A DNA stretch of 64,000 bases from Auriscalpium vulgare (taxonomy: Eukaryota > Basidiomycota > Agaricomycetes > Russulales > Auriscalpiaceae): contig JAHBBC010000014.1 of NCBI GenBank assembly GCA_019915015.1, positions 744,001 to 808,000 of the forward strand, in the 5' to 3' direction. Each line of letters opens with the position of its first letter. The stretch's first letter is position 1. A program made the translations under genes and the position numbers. The notes beneath the pieces are model-generated. The model made no database searches, was not told the origin of the DNA, and saw only the letters and a list, made by a program, of their open reading frames with translations. Positions 1 to 11,995 of the stretch are shown piece after piece.

Positions 1-60
1 CTTATACGTCGCCTGTGTCTCGCGCACGCTCACTTTGCTGATAAGTACACTTCTCACCAA
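1..60 (+). repeat. fragment similar to intron 1 of the F-box gene
   Basis: Bases about 5-58 closely follow bases 971-1025, which are intron 1 of the F-box gene at 886-2604. Shared blocks include tacgtcgcct, a ctcgcgca/gctcactt block and ctgata. The window starts inside this copy, so a second, truncated F-box paralogue may lie to the left. The similarity stops near base 60, just before the broken hydrolase gene. Confidence 0.5.
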
Positions 61-119
61 AACTTCTCCGTACTAGGGTCCTTTTACAGGATAGAATTGG
101 GCGTTGTTTCATAACTTCA

Positions 120-660
120 GTGACTAAAAGCCACACTCGTCTTCGTCTTCGACCTCGGACTCCCCTCCACTGTCCGCGAGTTTCCACCGGCATTCATGCC
201 CATACTCAAGTACTTCGAACCCTCATAGGCCTCATCACCCACACCGCCGCGAGCTCTCTCGAGGCTGGCCCCGGACTCGACCCCAGCACAGTGGACCAAG
301 TGTGCTGCTCGCACGTGCATGTCGACCCCATCGGTGACCCTGCGCCCTTCATAGGAGCGGAGTTCCTCATCGGCGCCGGCGCGCGTGCGCTGCTCCAGCA
401 CGCGTACCGGGCGAGATCCCTGCCGGACACTTCCCTCTTGCACGCACCGCCTTCCTCGACAGCGCAGATTGGGTGCCGGTCGGCCCGTTCCCCCGCGCGC
501 TCGACCTCTATAACGACGGGAGCGTATTCATCGTCGACGGCCATGTCAACCTCCTCACGCGCACGTCGCGTGGGTGTACCTTGCAATTGCAGCCTCAGGG
601 GACAGCTCGCATGACTGGAGCATTGACCGGACCGGGCCACCCGCCGAGGCCGCTGGCGCC
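120..660 (+). pseudogene. decayed metallo-beta-lactamase-fold hydrolase
   Basis: Translated pieces in two or three frames line up with fungal MBL-fold hydrolases. One frame (about 270-400) reads CSHVHVDPIGDPAPF followed by GAEFLIGAGARALLQHAY, the segment that carries the metal-binding HxHxDH motif; here the last histidine position is proline. After a frame change near 400, bases 475-560 read VGPFPRALDLYNDGSVFIVD and then GHVNLLTR, where the family normally has a longer APGHxxGH segment, so a short deletion removed a metal ligand. A third frame near 565-620 reads AWVYLA..HDWSI. Loss of ligands plus frame changes make this a relic. No enzyme activity is expected. Confidence 0.6.
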
Positions 661-885
661 ATCACATGACCCAGCCAACTTCGTCTCGTCCGTCATCGTC
701 CACCACACTCATTCAACTCTACATTTCTATACCCGAAGTCTTGAGCCACTTTTGCACTAGCTGCACTACCGAGGATTTTACGACCCCATCTGCGGCAACC
801 AATGGCCACAGCCTGGCGGAGCTGTTGGGGCATGCGTGGCGAACGAAAGGTTTGCCTGCAAAAGTCATCTCGAAAAGGCTCTGAT

Positions 886-2604
886 ATGCCATGGGTCGCG
901 CTGCCTGAGGAGTTGATTTTTAATTCTCTCAACTACCTCGAGATCAGAGACTTGTTGGCTCTTCAGCTGGTACGTCGCCTCTGCTCGCGCATGCTCACTT
1001 TTCTGATACATTTCTTGCCGCCAAGACGTGCCGGAAGCTAAGAACCGCCATTGTCGCATCCGTCGAGCTGCAATGCCGGCTCGAGCTGGCCGCGTGCGGG
1101 CTGTGCGAGGGACAGGCCAGCCGTACAGTGCCCGCGGCGGATCGTCTTCGGCGCATACAGGCCCACGACGCTGCCTGGCGCGAGCTCCCATGGACCGAGG
1201 TGCTCCAGACTGAGCATCCTGTGTCCAATTTGAGCATCACCGTATCCGATAATGTCGTGGTCTGGCGCGACATAGACGACCCCCAAACACTGCTGGTGAA
1301 GCAAGTCCCCTCAGCGCTACGCGGCATCGAGGCCCGTGACTGGGAGCTGCATATAGATTGTCCCGTGGATCAGTTGGTCTTGGACGCGTCGCAGGACTTG
1401 ATGATCGTCGGTAGTGCTATGGCAGCTCTGTACGTATCATCGCTCATCGCCTGATCTCTCCACATGCTGACGCTCAAGATAGCACGGATTCTAGCTATGC
1501 TAGCGTCCGCTCGCTGTCAACGGGGGGCATACACCCAGAGTGCTCATGGTCCGGCAGGATCAGCTTCCCCGGCCTGATGTTCGGGGTCACGAAGCTCTGT
1601 GGCGACCGCGCCGGCACAACCCTTTACAATCCCGAAGACGGTCACACCTCTTTGTCCATGTGGAATTGGAAAACAGGGGAACAGCTTGTCAACTCGGTGG
1701 GCCATTGTCTACTTTGTGTGATACGTCAAGATTGACACCCACATAGAGGCTCCCGTCGACTAGTGTACCTCCTTTGGCACTCCCAAGGATAGCCTTCGTG
1801 GACCCAATGCACATTCTAGCCATCTCGGACGAGCAAGATAGTGCTCCGGAGGCTCCTACACAGCTTTCCCTTCATTTGTACGACCTCAGCAGGGCGGGTG
1901 CAGATCTTGAGCTGACCGATGCCCTGGTCGGCTCCTATGCCCTCCCCAAACTTACCCCACATGGCCAATGGCAACCTTACTTTCTCGACAATTATAGCTC
2001 GCACCCGACATCGTCTTCATTCGAAAGAGGGATTTTCTCGCCTGACCGCTCCAGAAAACTCATCGGCGTGGGCGTACACTCTGACAGCATTCATCGTCTG
2101 TTTGTCTTCGCCAATGACATCTTTCTGCGCAAAGAACGAAGGGCCGGCGCCACCGTGCCATGGGACTTGTGGGGATCCTCCGGGGTGCGCTGCGCTTCCG
2201 CATCTCCGAGTCGATGGCGTTCGCTCGTCATTCACGGGATGCGGACCGTCGAGTACGACAGCGAAGAGATGGCACTCATCGTCTCGGACTATGATCCTCG
2301 CCGCGTGCGGAGGGCGATAACGGCCAGGGACAATTCCGAAAGAGGACTTGTGAGTATTCGTGGCGACGTAATTTTCGAGGGGGAAGCCGATACGATTTAT
2401 GGATCGGTCAAGACGTCTTTTCCTCGACTGGTGAACAAGAAGCAACGGGAGCTTACAATGGGGGGACTCCATCGTGCATACCTCTGCGACGATTGTTCTT
2501 TACTCATTGAGGTGCGTGAACATCGCTGGAGTTTCTTGGGTAACTTCCTGACGGCTCTTAGGGTCGTCCGCGCCGCTTGTAGACAGCTCTATAAGGATGA
2601 GTAA
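886..2604 (+). CDS. F-box domain protein
   Basis: The first exon encodes LPEELIFNSLNYLEIRDLLA and continues over intron 1 into QLTCRKLRTAIVASVELQCR, a typical Agaricomycete F-box of about 45 residues at the N terminus. F-box proteins recruit substrates to the SCF ubiquitin ligase through Skp1; the long C-terminal part (WD-like or beta-rich, not recognised) would bind the substrate. Likely exons are 886-969, 1026-1429, 1483-1696 and 1747-2604; these join in frame to about 519 residues. The ATG at 886 is chosen because it directly precedes the F-box; an in-frame upstream ATG at 802 is possible. Such genes form large, fast-evolving families in these fungi, so the substrate cannot be guessed. Confidence 0.82.
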
Positions 2605-2693
2605 TTCTACGTACTAGGTTATTTTCAATGACTACATGGATCCAGAAGTCTACTCTTCTTCAAGACTTCTTGCTTGCTACTCCCCGCAGGTAA

Positions 2694-4520
<1,827 letters not shown>

Positions 4521-5645
4521 GGTGTATGTGAGAGGATAGGGGCCTCTACCGCCTCCTCGGGCTTGGCATGCCCAGGCTGCCTATGACATTGCGCATGCTA
4601 TGTCGAAGTTAGGCGAGAACCGAGCGCTCACGCCGTGGCCATCTTCTTCATTTGCGGAAGACTCACTGCGTTCAGGGCCCGACTACCCTAACATAAAGAA
4701 GATGAGCTACTTGAAGGATGTGAGGCGCTTGAAGTAGATAGTGTACCCAGAGTAAAAGTACTCGATAGTAGCTCGGAGTAATCGACGTGTTAGGAATTCA
4801 AGTAGACAGGCAAGTAGTTCGGCCGATCAGAGCTGAAGTAGCTGGATTAACTCCCTGGTTATTATCGTCCTTGAATATGTCCGAGTAGCTGATGTACTAC
4901 GGGTTGTAGGAGGTGTGGAGCTGTGACGCAATCATTTGGCAAGAGATTTCGTCAAGTCGCGCGCCGGCGCTCTGCTTGACTCTCGACTTCTACCTTCTCC
5001 CATCATGCATCTCCGGTCACGACCAACTTCCCGCCCCATTCCCTGGCAACGAGGACCATTACACGCGCATCCGCACCAAGGACCCGTGGACGAGCACACC
5101 CGTGGAATAGGGCACGCAGGCGCCAGGTCATAGCCCCTGACGACGGCTCCGACCTTCAGTCGACGACAACGAGCAGGAGGGAGCCTCGGAGCGCACAGAC
5201 AGCAGGAGGAGACGCGTCAAGGTGCGCATATGACGTTTGGATCAAAATACAAGGTGCGAACATCTATGCGTTTGAGCTACACAACGTGCGCCCACTCGGA
5301 CCTCGTCTTGCACTGCCAGGATATCACCCCTATGCTGTGCTATGAGTGCCTGCTCTGGACTACGCTGCTCCGCTCTTTGCTATTGGCTTGTCTTCCTGCG
5401 GAGCTTGTGTCGCGATCTGGGGAACCGAACACTCTCTGTCGGCCATCGGAGCTAGATATATGCGCGGTAAGCTAATTTTCCTATGCTCTTAGTGTTTTTC
5501 TCACCTCGTTGTTTCACCAGGCTAGGCACGAGCACCCACGGCCGAACGCCCAGGCGCGTCAAGAACCGAATTCCCTCCCACCCTTCGGACGACTTCTTCG
5601 AGAGAGCGACCATGCGACGCGGGCCTGCGGGGTCAATGGGATAAT
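4521..5645. other. intergenic, no gene recognised
   Basis: Only short open frames occur here (for example 4913-5110 and 5230-5475) and none resembles a known protein. Bases 4700-4880 contain many close variants of the words gaagtag, caagtag and gagtag, giving a loose repetitive texture. The stretch ends at the ATAAT target site of the retrotransposon. Confidence 0.5.
5641..5645. repeat. target-site duplication, left copy (ATAAT)
   Basis: ATAAT directly precedes the left LTR and is repeated exactly at 11583-11587 after the right LTR, the 5-base duplication expected of a Ty3/gypsy integrase. Confidence 0.9.
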
Positions 5646-5986
5646 TGGAAGCCGCCGTGCGGCGACAACACTCAGAGGGCGTCCGGAGTCGGGCGCTCGT
5701 GAAAGGAACCGAGTATGATTGCCGAGATATCGTGCTAGCACCGTGTACGTGAGGGAGAGGGAAAAGAGAGACCAGCGCGTAACATACCTAGCACCGTGTA
5801 CGTGAGGGAGAGGGAAAAGAGAGACGAGCGAGACGGCGCTGTCGTGCGCGTATATAAGACGAGCGTGTCAACCGTAAGTAGCGAGAAGCAAAAGAAGGAT
5901 CCGTATATAGTAACAACCACTCCGAAACGGGTACACGCGTCGGCCTCGTCGGACGCGTGACCGCGCGTGGTAGACGTGAGTCTACA
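5646..5986 (-). repeat. 3' LTR
   Basis: 341 bases, TG...CA ends, reads identical to 11242-11582. On the element's strand it starts with a short hairpin (GTAGAC...GTCTAC). A TATA-like tatata lies near 5851-5857. It holds an internal direct repeat of about 38 bases (5734-5771 and 5788-5825). Confidence 0.95.
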
Positions 5987-5999
5987 CTCCTCCCCCCTA
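5987..5999 (-). promoter_or_regulatory. polypurine tract of the retrotransposon
   Basis: On the minus strand the sequence abutting the 3' LTR is CTAGGGGGGAGGAG, a purine run in the place where plus-strand priming starts. Its TAG is also the stop codon of the pol frame (5997-5999), so stop codon and primer site overlap. Confidence 0.8.
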
Positions 6000-8618
6000 G
6001 GAAGAAGAGCTCCCCCCGGGGGGTGCACGAGCAAGCCACCGGTCCAGGGCAGCACACTCGGCGAGCTCGCGCGAGGGTAGCCATTGCAGATCTTCGTCGC
6101 CATACCCGCGCCAGCGAACGAGATATTGATAGCCGCGCCCACGGCGGCGTTGGTCAATAATCTCGTCGACTTCCCACTCGTGCTCGCCGTCGGCGGCGAC
6201 GACAGGCCCAGGACGCGCAAGTGCGCGCGAGGGTGCGACGGAGTCGTCGTTAGGTACGAAGGGGCGGAGTAGGCTCGCGTGGAAAGTGGGGAAAATACCC
6301 GACGTGGCGGGTAAGTCGAGGGTGTAGACGCTGCGATCAGGGAAGGCGCGGACGACCTCGTACGGACCGTCAAAACGGGGCATGAACTTGGCGACACGGG
6401 AGGGATCTTGGGCTTTGTAATCGCGCCGTCGATGGAAAGTGGAGAGTAGCACGCGGTCACCGACTGCGTAAGCGTGTTCAGGCCCGCGTAAACGGTTGGC
6501 TGTGTCGGCCTGTACGAGTTTTGCAGCGAAAAGCGCGTCTTGTGCCTCAGCAAAGTCTACAGTGATTTGGTCAATGATGCGTTGTGCCGCTTCGCCGTCC
6601 GTGCCGAATTCAGCCACCGTTGCGTCTGCAGCTGGCTGAACGAGGGGAGGGATAAGGCGAGGCTGGCGTCCCATGCGCAACTGGAAAGGTGAGAAACCCG
6701 TGGAGGCGTTCACCGTATTCATGATGTCGAAACGGACGCGGGGTAGAGCGCGAACCCAGCCGCGTTGTTGTCGGTCGACGTGGAAACGCAAGCATTGGTT
6801 GACCGTCTTGTTCGTTCGCTCGCTCGCACCGTCGGTTTGTGGATGGAAAGCCGAGGACATCTTGAGTTTTACACCCGTAAGACGGTGCAGAGCGCGCCAG
6901 AACCGAGACACAAAGAGTTTGTCGCGGTCGGAGACGATTTCGAGCGGCAGTCCGTTCTCGCAGAACCAGTGGTCGAAGAAGACAGCCGCGAATTCGGGCG
7001 CCGTAATAGAGCCCTTCACGGGCACGAGGCGGACGTCGGAGCCAGCGCGATCAGTCATGGACACGATCGTGTCGAAACCAGAGTCGGGCGGCAGCGGACC
7101 AATGAAGTCGATGGCGACGCAGTCACCGCGAGCGTCGGGCACAGATAGAGGGTGCAAAGGCCCAGGTGGCTTTACCGAAGGCGACTTGTTTCGTTGGCAC
7201 TCGGCGCAAGAGGCGATGTACCCAAGCTCCAAGTCTCTGCGCATACCAGGCCAGTAGTAAGACGACCGGAGCGCGGCATAGGACTTATCCGCGCCGAAGT
7301 GACCGAGAGCGTCGTGCGCGAGCTGGAAAAATGTTTCGCGCAGAGAGGGAGTACGGGGGACGACCAACCGCTCACCGACAAAGAGCAGGCCGTCCTGCAA
7401 GCGCGCGCCTGGAGCACTCTCCAAGTTCCGGAGCAGACGGGCGCAGAACACGTCGTCGCTGTATCCGGAACGAATGGAGTCCAAGAGCGCACGGTCTTGC
7501 GAAATCTGGAGCGTCACAGCACAAACGACAGGGAGCCTTGCGTCGGGGTGGGATACCACCCGCGACAGGCAGACTGCGGCAGCAAAAGCGGAGACGGTTG
7601 ACGTCTCGCGTTCGACCGGGAGACGCGACAGTGCGTCAGCAACAGTGTTGTCAGGCCCAGGAACGTACTCGATGTCGAAGTCATACTGGGCGAGGTATTC
7701 CTGCCAGCGACATTGACGACGTGAGAGTTCGCGCTGCGTCTGGAAGTGCTCCAGTGTGCGGTGATCGGTACGTACGACGAAATGTGAACCTAGAAGGTCC
7801 ACACGCCATTTCTGCAACGCGCGGACGATCGCGAGCAGCTCCTTCTCGTGGACCGGGTAGTTGAGCTGCGGACCCTTCAACTGCATAGAGTCGAAGGCCA
7901 CCGGCCGCGCGCTCTCCCAGGTGGGACCCCACGAGAGGACGGCACCAGTGCGGAAATCACTGGCATCGGTCGTAACCCAGATTTTGTTCTCGCCGGGATT
8001 CTGGTGGTCTATGGTGGTGAGACACTCCCGGCTGAGAACCAACGCTTTTACGCCGTCGAAGGCAGCTTGATGGGACGGGAACCACCCCGGCCAGTCATGC
8101 TGCGCATCGAGCGTCGTCAGAGGCGTCAGAACGCGCGTGAGCTCGGCGAGCTGGGGCAGGAAGGTGGCGATGTAGCGCACCAGCCCCAGGAACGCGCGGA
8201 CCTCCGTCGCGTTGCGCGGGACGGGCCAGTCCATGATCCGCTCAATCTTCGTTGGGTCCGCTTCGATCCCCCGCCGCGAGATCTCGTGGCCAAGGAAGTG
8301 AACGGACTCACAGAACAGGGACGTCTTCTTCAGCGAGCAATAGAGCTGCGCGTCGCGAAGAGTGCGCAGAACCGTGTCGACGTTCTGGATGTGTTCATCA
8401 ACGGTCTGCGACCAGATGATGATGTCGTCCAGATACACGTGGCAAATGACGCCGATGTGTTGCCGCAAGGCGGCCGTCATACGGCGTTGATGGGTGCCCG
8501 GGGCGTTGCGGCCCCCCATCGGCATAACGGTCCACTCGTACAGCCCGAACGGCGTGGTGACTGCAGTGAGGTGGATGTCGTCGGGATGCACACGCGTCTG
8601 GAAAAAGGCATTTGTCAT
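5997..8618 (-). CDS. pol: retrotransposon Pol: RT core, RNase H, integrase, chromodomain
   Basis: This 873-codon frame begins inside reverse transcriptase. It shows DMTNAFFQTRVHPDD, the catalytic HVYLDDIIIWS, the RNase H TTDASDFRTGAVLSWG segment, a zinc-binding HHCC block (H..H...CAECQRNKSP), and an integrase DDE core (VAIDFIGPLP, IVSDRDKLF, FHPQTDGASERTNK). The last 60 residues, EWEVDEIIDQRRRGRGYQYL then VRWRGYGDEDLQWLP, are a chromodomain, which in chromoviruses steers integration to modified chromatin. The frame has no start of its own: it continues the upstream Gag frame after a one-base loss in a run of G near 8628-8631. It ends within the polypurine tract. Confidence 0.9.
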   Translation of the reverse strand: MTNAFFQTRVHPDDIHLTAVTTPFGLYEWTVMPMGGRNAPGTHQRRMTAALRQHIGVICHVYLDDIIIWSQTVDEHIQNVDTVLRTLRDAQLYCSLKKTSLFCESVHFLGHEISRRGIEADPTKIERIMDWPVPRNATEVRAFLGLVRYIATFLPQLAELTRVLTPLTTLDAQHDWPGWFPSHQAAFDGVKALVLSRECLTTIDHQNPGENKIWVTTDASDFRTGAVLSWGPTWESARPVAFDSMQLKGPQLNYPVHEKELLAIVRALQKWRVDLLGSHFVVRTDHRTLEHFQTQRELSRRQCRWQEYLAQYDFDIEYVPGPDNTVADALSRLPVERETSTVSAFAAAVCLSRVVSHPDARLPVVCAVTLQISQDRALLDSIRSGYSDDVFCARLLRNLESAPGARLQDGLLFVGERLVVPRTPSLRETFFQLAHDALGHFGADKSYAALRSSYYWPGMRRDLELGYIASCAECQRNKSPSVKPPGPLHPLSVPDARGDCVAIDFIGPLPPDSGFDTIVSMTDRAGSDVRLVPVKGSITAPEFAAVFFDHWFCENGLPLEIVSDRDKLFVSRFWRALHRLTGVKLKMSSAFHPQTDGASERTNKTVNQCLRFHVDRQQRGWVRALPRVRFDIMNTVNASTGFSPFQLRMGRQPRLIPPLVQPAADATVAEFGTDGEAAQRIIDQITVDFAEAQDALFAAKLVQADTANRLRGPEHAYAVGDRVLLSTFHRRRDYKAQDPSRVAKFMPRFDGPYEVVRAFPDRSVYTLDLPATSGIFPTFHASLLRPFVPNDDSVAPSRALARPGPVVAADGEHEWEVDEIIDQRRRGRGYQYLVRWRGYGDEDLQWLPSRELAECAALDRWLARAPPGGSSSS

Positions 8619-11233
8619 GTCCAGCTTCCCCAGATTTTACCCTTGGCGCAGTCCGCGAGGATGTCATCGACACGCGGCAGCGGGTGTGAATCTGGGACCG
8701 TGTTTGCATTCAACATCCTGTAGTCGTTGACCCAGCGCGGCAATGCACTGGGATCCGACTTGGGAATGATGAACGCGGGGGACGCGTGCTCGCTAGCCGA
8801 CGGGCGTATGCGACCAGCAGATAAGTGCTGGTCCAGTAGCGTGCGCCAGGCGTCGCGATATTTGCGTGGGCAGTTGTACGACCGCGTCGCAATCGTCTTG
8901 TTCGCATCTTTGAGACGGATACGATGGTAGACGTCGGACGGCAGGTCGTCGAGGTGAGGGATGTCGGACGGGAAGAGGGCCGCGTACTTGGATTTCATGC
9001 GGGAGTCAAGCTCCTGGAGGGTTTGCGCATGAGCCAAGGCTGCCACTCGAACCTTCACCGCCGCGACGATGTTCACCGGTGCGACGTGCTCAGCCAACCG
9101 ATCGCAGTGCGCGCGTTGCGGCAGCAGACGCGCGGTCAGCTCACCAACCATGCACGCGCGGGCCGCAAGAATATCAGCGCGTGTGGGAGACGATGGGGCG
9201 TCACCAGAGGTTGGGGGAGGGTCGTCATCGTAGTCGTGTAGCATGTTGTAGTCCGAGCCCTTAGGAATGGACGTGCGCAGATGATGGTCAACGATGATTT
9301 GATTCGCAACGAGGAACGGGAGGCCGAGGATAACAGGCATACACATAGCGTCGGGGGCAAGGAGTGCACGGACAGAGCGAGCGCGATAACGTGAATCGGA
9401 GGAAGAAAGTGATAATTTGACCCAATGGGTCGCGACGACAGACGACGTATCCTGAGAAAACGTATGATCCCCCCCTGCGCTGAAAGCGGCACCCAGAGGA
9501 ATTGGCATGGCGAGGCAGTGGCGACGGAGCCCGAGCTTGGCGGCGACGCTCTCGCGAACGAGCACTACCTGTGAGCCGTCGTCAATAAGGGCAGCTAGTT
9601 CGACCTCCGCGCCGCGCCCGTGGAGAGGGCGGGGCCCAGTCGCGGTGCAATACCACAACATGGGCTCTTCGACGAGAGGTGTGCTCGGAGAAGGGGAGGA
9701 GGGACGGAGGGGGGCAGCGCGAACGGGGCAGACGACGTACATGGCGTCCGAATCGCTCTCCGACCCGTCGCCTATGACCGCGGAGGACGACGCATCCACT
9801 GCCGGCAGGACAGCGGCGACGAACCCAGGCTTGGCCTTGGTCTTCTGCTGAGCCCGAGCGGCGGCCTGAGCCGCCTCCTCGGTGAGCGGTTTGTAGGTGT
9901 CGGCCGCCGGGAAGCCGACCTTGCAGTCGATGGAGCGGTGACCGGTGTAAAAACGGCGGCACTTGCAACAGCCTTGATGCGCATTGAGGAGCGTGCGGTC
10001 CTCGTCGGTGAGTCTGGGGAGCCCACCGCGGGAGGGAGCGCCAGCCGCACCGGCACGCGGGGCGCTGGAGGAGGAACCGGAGCGTGAGGCGCTGGCGGCA
10101 GGATGTGCATCCTTGTGCCCACGGGCCATGCGGGCGACTTCGGCCGTGATCTTCTCTACGTTGCGGATGCGCTTGAGGTCGAGGGTCTCGACGGCGTCAA
10201 GCCAGTCCTCGAGCGGCATGTCCGCAGGGAAGCGGGCGTCGTGTACCTCCGCACCGAGGTCGATGTTCATGCCCGCATTCAGCTTGCGTCGCATGGCGTC
10301 GTCATCGAGGTAGGAAGGGGTGTCGACGAGGAGGGTGTTCTTGGAGGTCATGTCAACCTGCCATTCGGCGAAAGGGCGGGTACCTTGGCGCGAGTTCAGC
10401 AGCGCGTTGGACACGCGCAGCTCCCAGCCCGGCTGGAGCCACCTGCGACCGAAAAGGACGAGGAAGTCCTCGAACGGGAGCGCCTCGTAGTAATCGCGCC
10501 GCGCGCGGACCCACTCGCGTATGCGGGGATCCTGGAAACCGTCCGTGATCATCTTCGTTTGGTCGAGGACGGCGATGTCCTTGTGCTTGTGGTAAGACTC
10601 GCAGGCGTATCGAAATTCGCGGAGGGCCTCGGGCGAGACGTTGCCCGGAGTGAGAGTGGGAGGCTTCGTAACGGACGACTGTTCAACGCGTGCGGTGGCG
10701 GTAGCGGACATGGTGGAGTGTGTGTGTGGGACGGTCTCGGAGTCTGAGTCGGATGAGTCGGAGTCGTAGTAGCGACGGCGGCGAGGAAGCGGGGTATATG
10801 CGGTCTGGACGGGCGGCGGCGGCGGCGGTGACGGCGGCGATGGAGACGGTGACGTGTATGTGACAAGCGGACGGGTGACGGGAAGGGGTGCGTCGGCGAG
10901 TGCTGGTTCGTCCGGAGACGGCGGACGGGACACGGGCAGCGGGACAGTGACAGGCGTGGGGCGGTCGGGGTGTAGCGGGGACGGCGTGGGCGGGAGCGAG
11001 TCCTCGAGTTCAGTCCACACTGCGGACGTGAAAGCCGAGGCCAGGTCGGTTGACGCGGGGCTGGCGGGCGACTGGAGTCGTGGCGAACGACGACGTTCGA
11101 GGGCGGGTGGTGGAAGCGACCGTGTGGTCGTGCGGCCCGTCCTGGTTCCGTGGTCCACCGTGAGGCGAGTCGCGGAGCGTGTACGACGAGCGGCGGTCGT
11201 CAGGATGGCGGATGGCGGTCGGTTCGTTTTCAA
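8615..11233 (-). CDS. gag: retrotransposon Gag, protease and N-terminal RT
   Basis: The frame is open from 11233 to a stop at 8615-8617. The first 174 codons are proline/serine/threonine-rich and hold no ATG; the first ATG is at 10711. From there a Gag-like helical region is followed by a zinc knuckle CKCRRFYTGHRSIDC (CX2CX6HX4C), a retropepsin-like ALIDDGSQVVLV segment and the fingers of reverse transcriptase (RWVNDYRMLNANTVPDSHPL). It breaks off at KGKIWG because one base is missing from a G run; the downstream frame picks up directly with the next RT residues. Gag packages RNA, the protease matures the polyprotein. The open frame starts only a few bases from the 5' LTR, leaving no room for a usual tRNA primer site upstream of it. 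Confidence 0.88.
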   Translation of the reverse strand: MKTNRPPSAILTTAARRTRSATRLTVDHGTRTGRTTTRSLPPPALERRRSPRLQSPASPASTDLASAFTSAVWTELEDSLPPTPSPLHPDRPTPVTVPLPVSRPPSPDEPALADAPLPVTRPLVTYTSPSPSPPSPPPPPPVQTAYTPLPRRRRYYDSDSSDSDSETVPHTHSTMSATATARVEQSSVTKPPTLTPGNVSPEALREFRYACESYHKHKDIAVLDQTKMITDGFQDPRIREWVRARRDYYEALPFEDFLVLFGRRWLQPGWELRVSNALLNSRQGTRPFAEWQVDMTSKNTLLVDTPSYLDDDAMRRKLNAGMNIDLGAEVHDARFPADMPLEDWLDAVETLDLKRIRNVEKITAEVARMARGHKDAHPAASASRSGSSSSAPRAGAAGAPSRGGLPRLTDEDRTLLNAHQGCCKCRRFYTGHRSIDCKVGFPAADTYKPLTEEAAQAAARAQQKTKAKPGFVAAVLPAVDASSSAVIGDGSESDSDAMYVVCPVRAAPLRPSSPSPSTPLVEEPMLWYCTATGPRPLHGRGAEVELAALIDDGSQVVLVRESVAAKLGLRRHCLAMPIPLGAAFSAGGDHTFSQDTSSVVATHWVKLSLSSSDSRYRARSVRALLAPDAMCMPVILGLPFLVANQIIVDHHLRTSIPKGSDYNMLHDYDDDPPPTSGDAPSSPTRADILAARACMVGELTARLLPQRAHCDRLAEHVAPVNIVAAVKVRVAALAHAQTLQELDSRMKSKYAALFPSDIPHLDDLPSDVYHRIRLKDANKTIATRSYNCPRKYRDAWRTLLDQHLSAGRIRPSASEHASPAFIIPKSDPSALPRWVNDYRMLNANTVPDSHPLPRVDDILADCAKGKIWGSWT

Positions 11234-11241
11234 AAAAAAAG

Positions 11242-11582
11242 TGGAAGCCGCCGTGCGGCGACAACACTCAGAGGGCGTCCGGAGTCGGGCGCTCGTGAAA
11301 GGAACCGAGTATGATTGCCGAGATATCGTGCTAGCACCGTGTACGTGAGGGAGAGGGAAAAGAGAGACCAGCGCGTAACATACCTAGCACCGTGTACGTG
11401 AGGGAGAGGGAAAAGAGAGACGAGCGAGACGGCGCTGTCGTGCGCGTATATAAGACGAGCGTGTCAACCGTAAGTAGCGAGAAGCAAAAGAAGGATCCGT
11501 ATATAGTAACAACCACTCCGAAACGGGTACACGCGTCGGCCTCGTCGGACGCGTGACCGCGCGTGGTAGACGTGAGTCTACA
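11242..11582 (-). repeat. 5' LTR
   Basis: Same 341-base sequence as 5646-5986, including the internal 38-base duplication. As the upstream LTR on the minus strand it carries the promoter of the element; a tatata lies near 11447-11453. Confidence 0.95.
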
Positions 11583-11587
11583 ATAAT
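11583..11587. repeat. target-site duplication, right copy (ATAAT)
   Basis: Exact copy of 5641-5645, directly after the TG...CA LTR. Confidence 0.9.
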
Positions 11588-11995
11588 ACATGTATTAATT
11601 ATCTTTGAGTTAATTAAATCATTGTGTTACATTTGGGTCACATAAGGATCCCTAGCTGGTAGAAAGTGGAAAATGCACGAGAGCCTACCACGACCTGGTC
11701 CCAACTATTTTGAGCCCTAGCAGACGAGGTACTTGCGGTCCGAGCAGGCCGTCTACTCGAAGTCTAAGTATTTGACGCGATCCCATCTTGTTCGGTCTAC
11801 TTGCCGAGTTTAACCCCCCGCTTCCGGGACTCCAAGCAGCTGACGTGGTCGGGGATACTTTAACCTATAGTATCCGGGCCCTGAACGCAGTGACTCTGGC
11901 AGTTAGGTGCTGGCGAATGTGCACGTGAACGTTTGAACCGAGTGGCGCCGTGGCGCCGTGCGCGTACATAAGCCGACCGTGATGTCTGTCGTGCA

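Larger units (their letters stand above)
5646..11582 (-). mobile_element. complete Ty3/gypsy chromovirus LTR retrotransposon, 5937 bp
   Basis: Two LTRs of 341 bases (5646-5986 and 11242-11582) read as identical, begin TG and end CA, and are flanked by the 5-base direct repeat ATAAT. Between them the minus strand encodes a Gag-like region with a zinc knuckle, an aspartic protease, reverse transcriptase, RNase H, an HHCC/DDE integrase and a C-terminal chromodomain, the order of a Ty3/gypsy chromovirus. Identical LTRs mean a very recent insertion. A one-base frameshift inside reverse transcriptase (near 8628-8631) splits the polyprotein, so this copy is probably not autonomous unless the base is a sequencing error. 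Confidence 0.96.

Noticed and set aside
5957..6160. Plus-strand frame at the LTR edge
   Set aside because: Lies over the polypurine tract and the chromodomain end of pol on the other strand.
6673..11348. Long plus-strand frames across the retrotransposon
   Set aside because: Antisense shadows of the GC-rich gag-pol frames on the minus strand.
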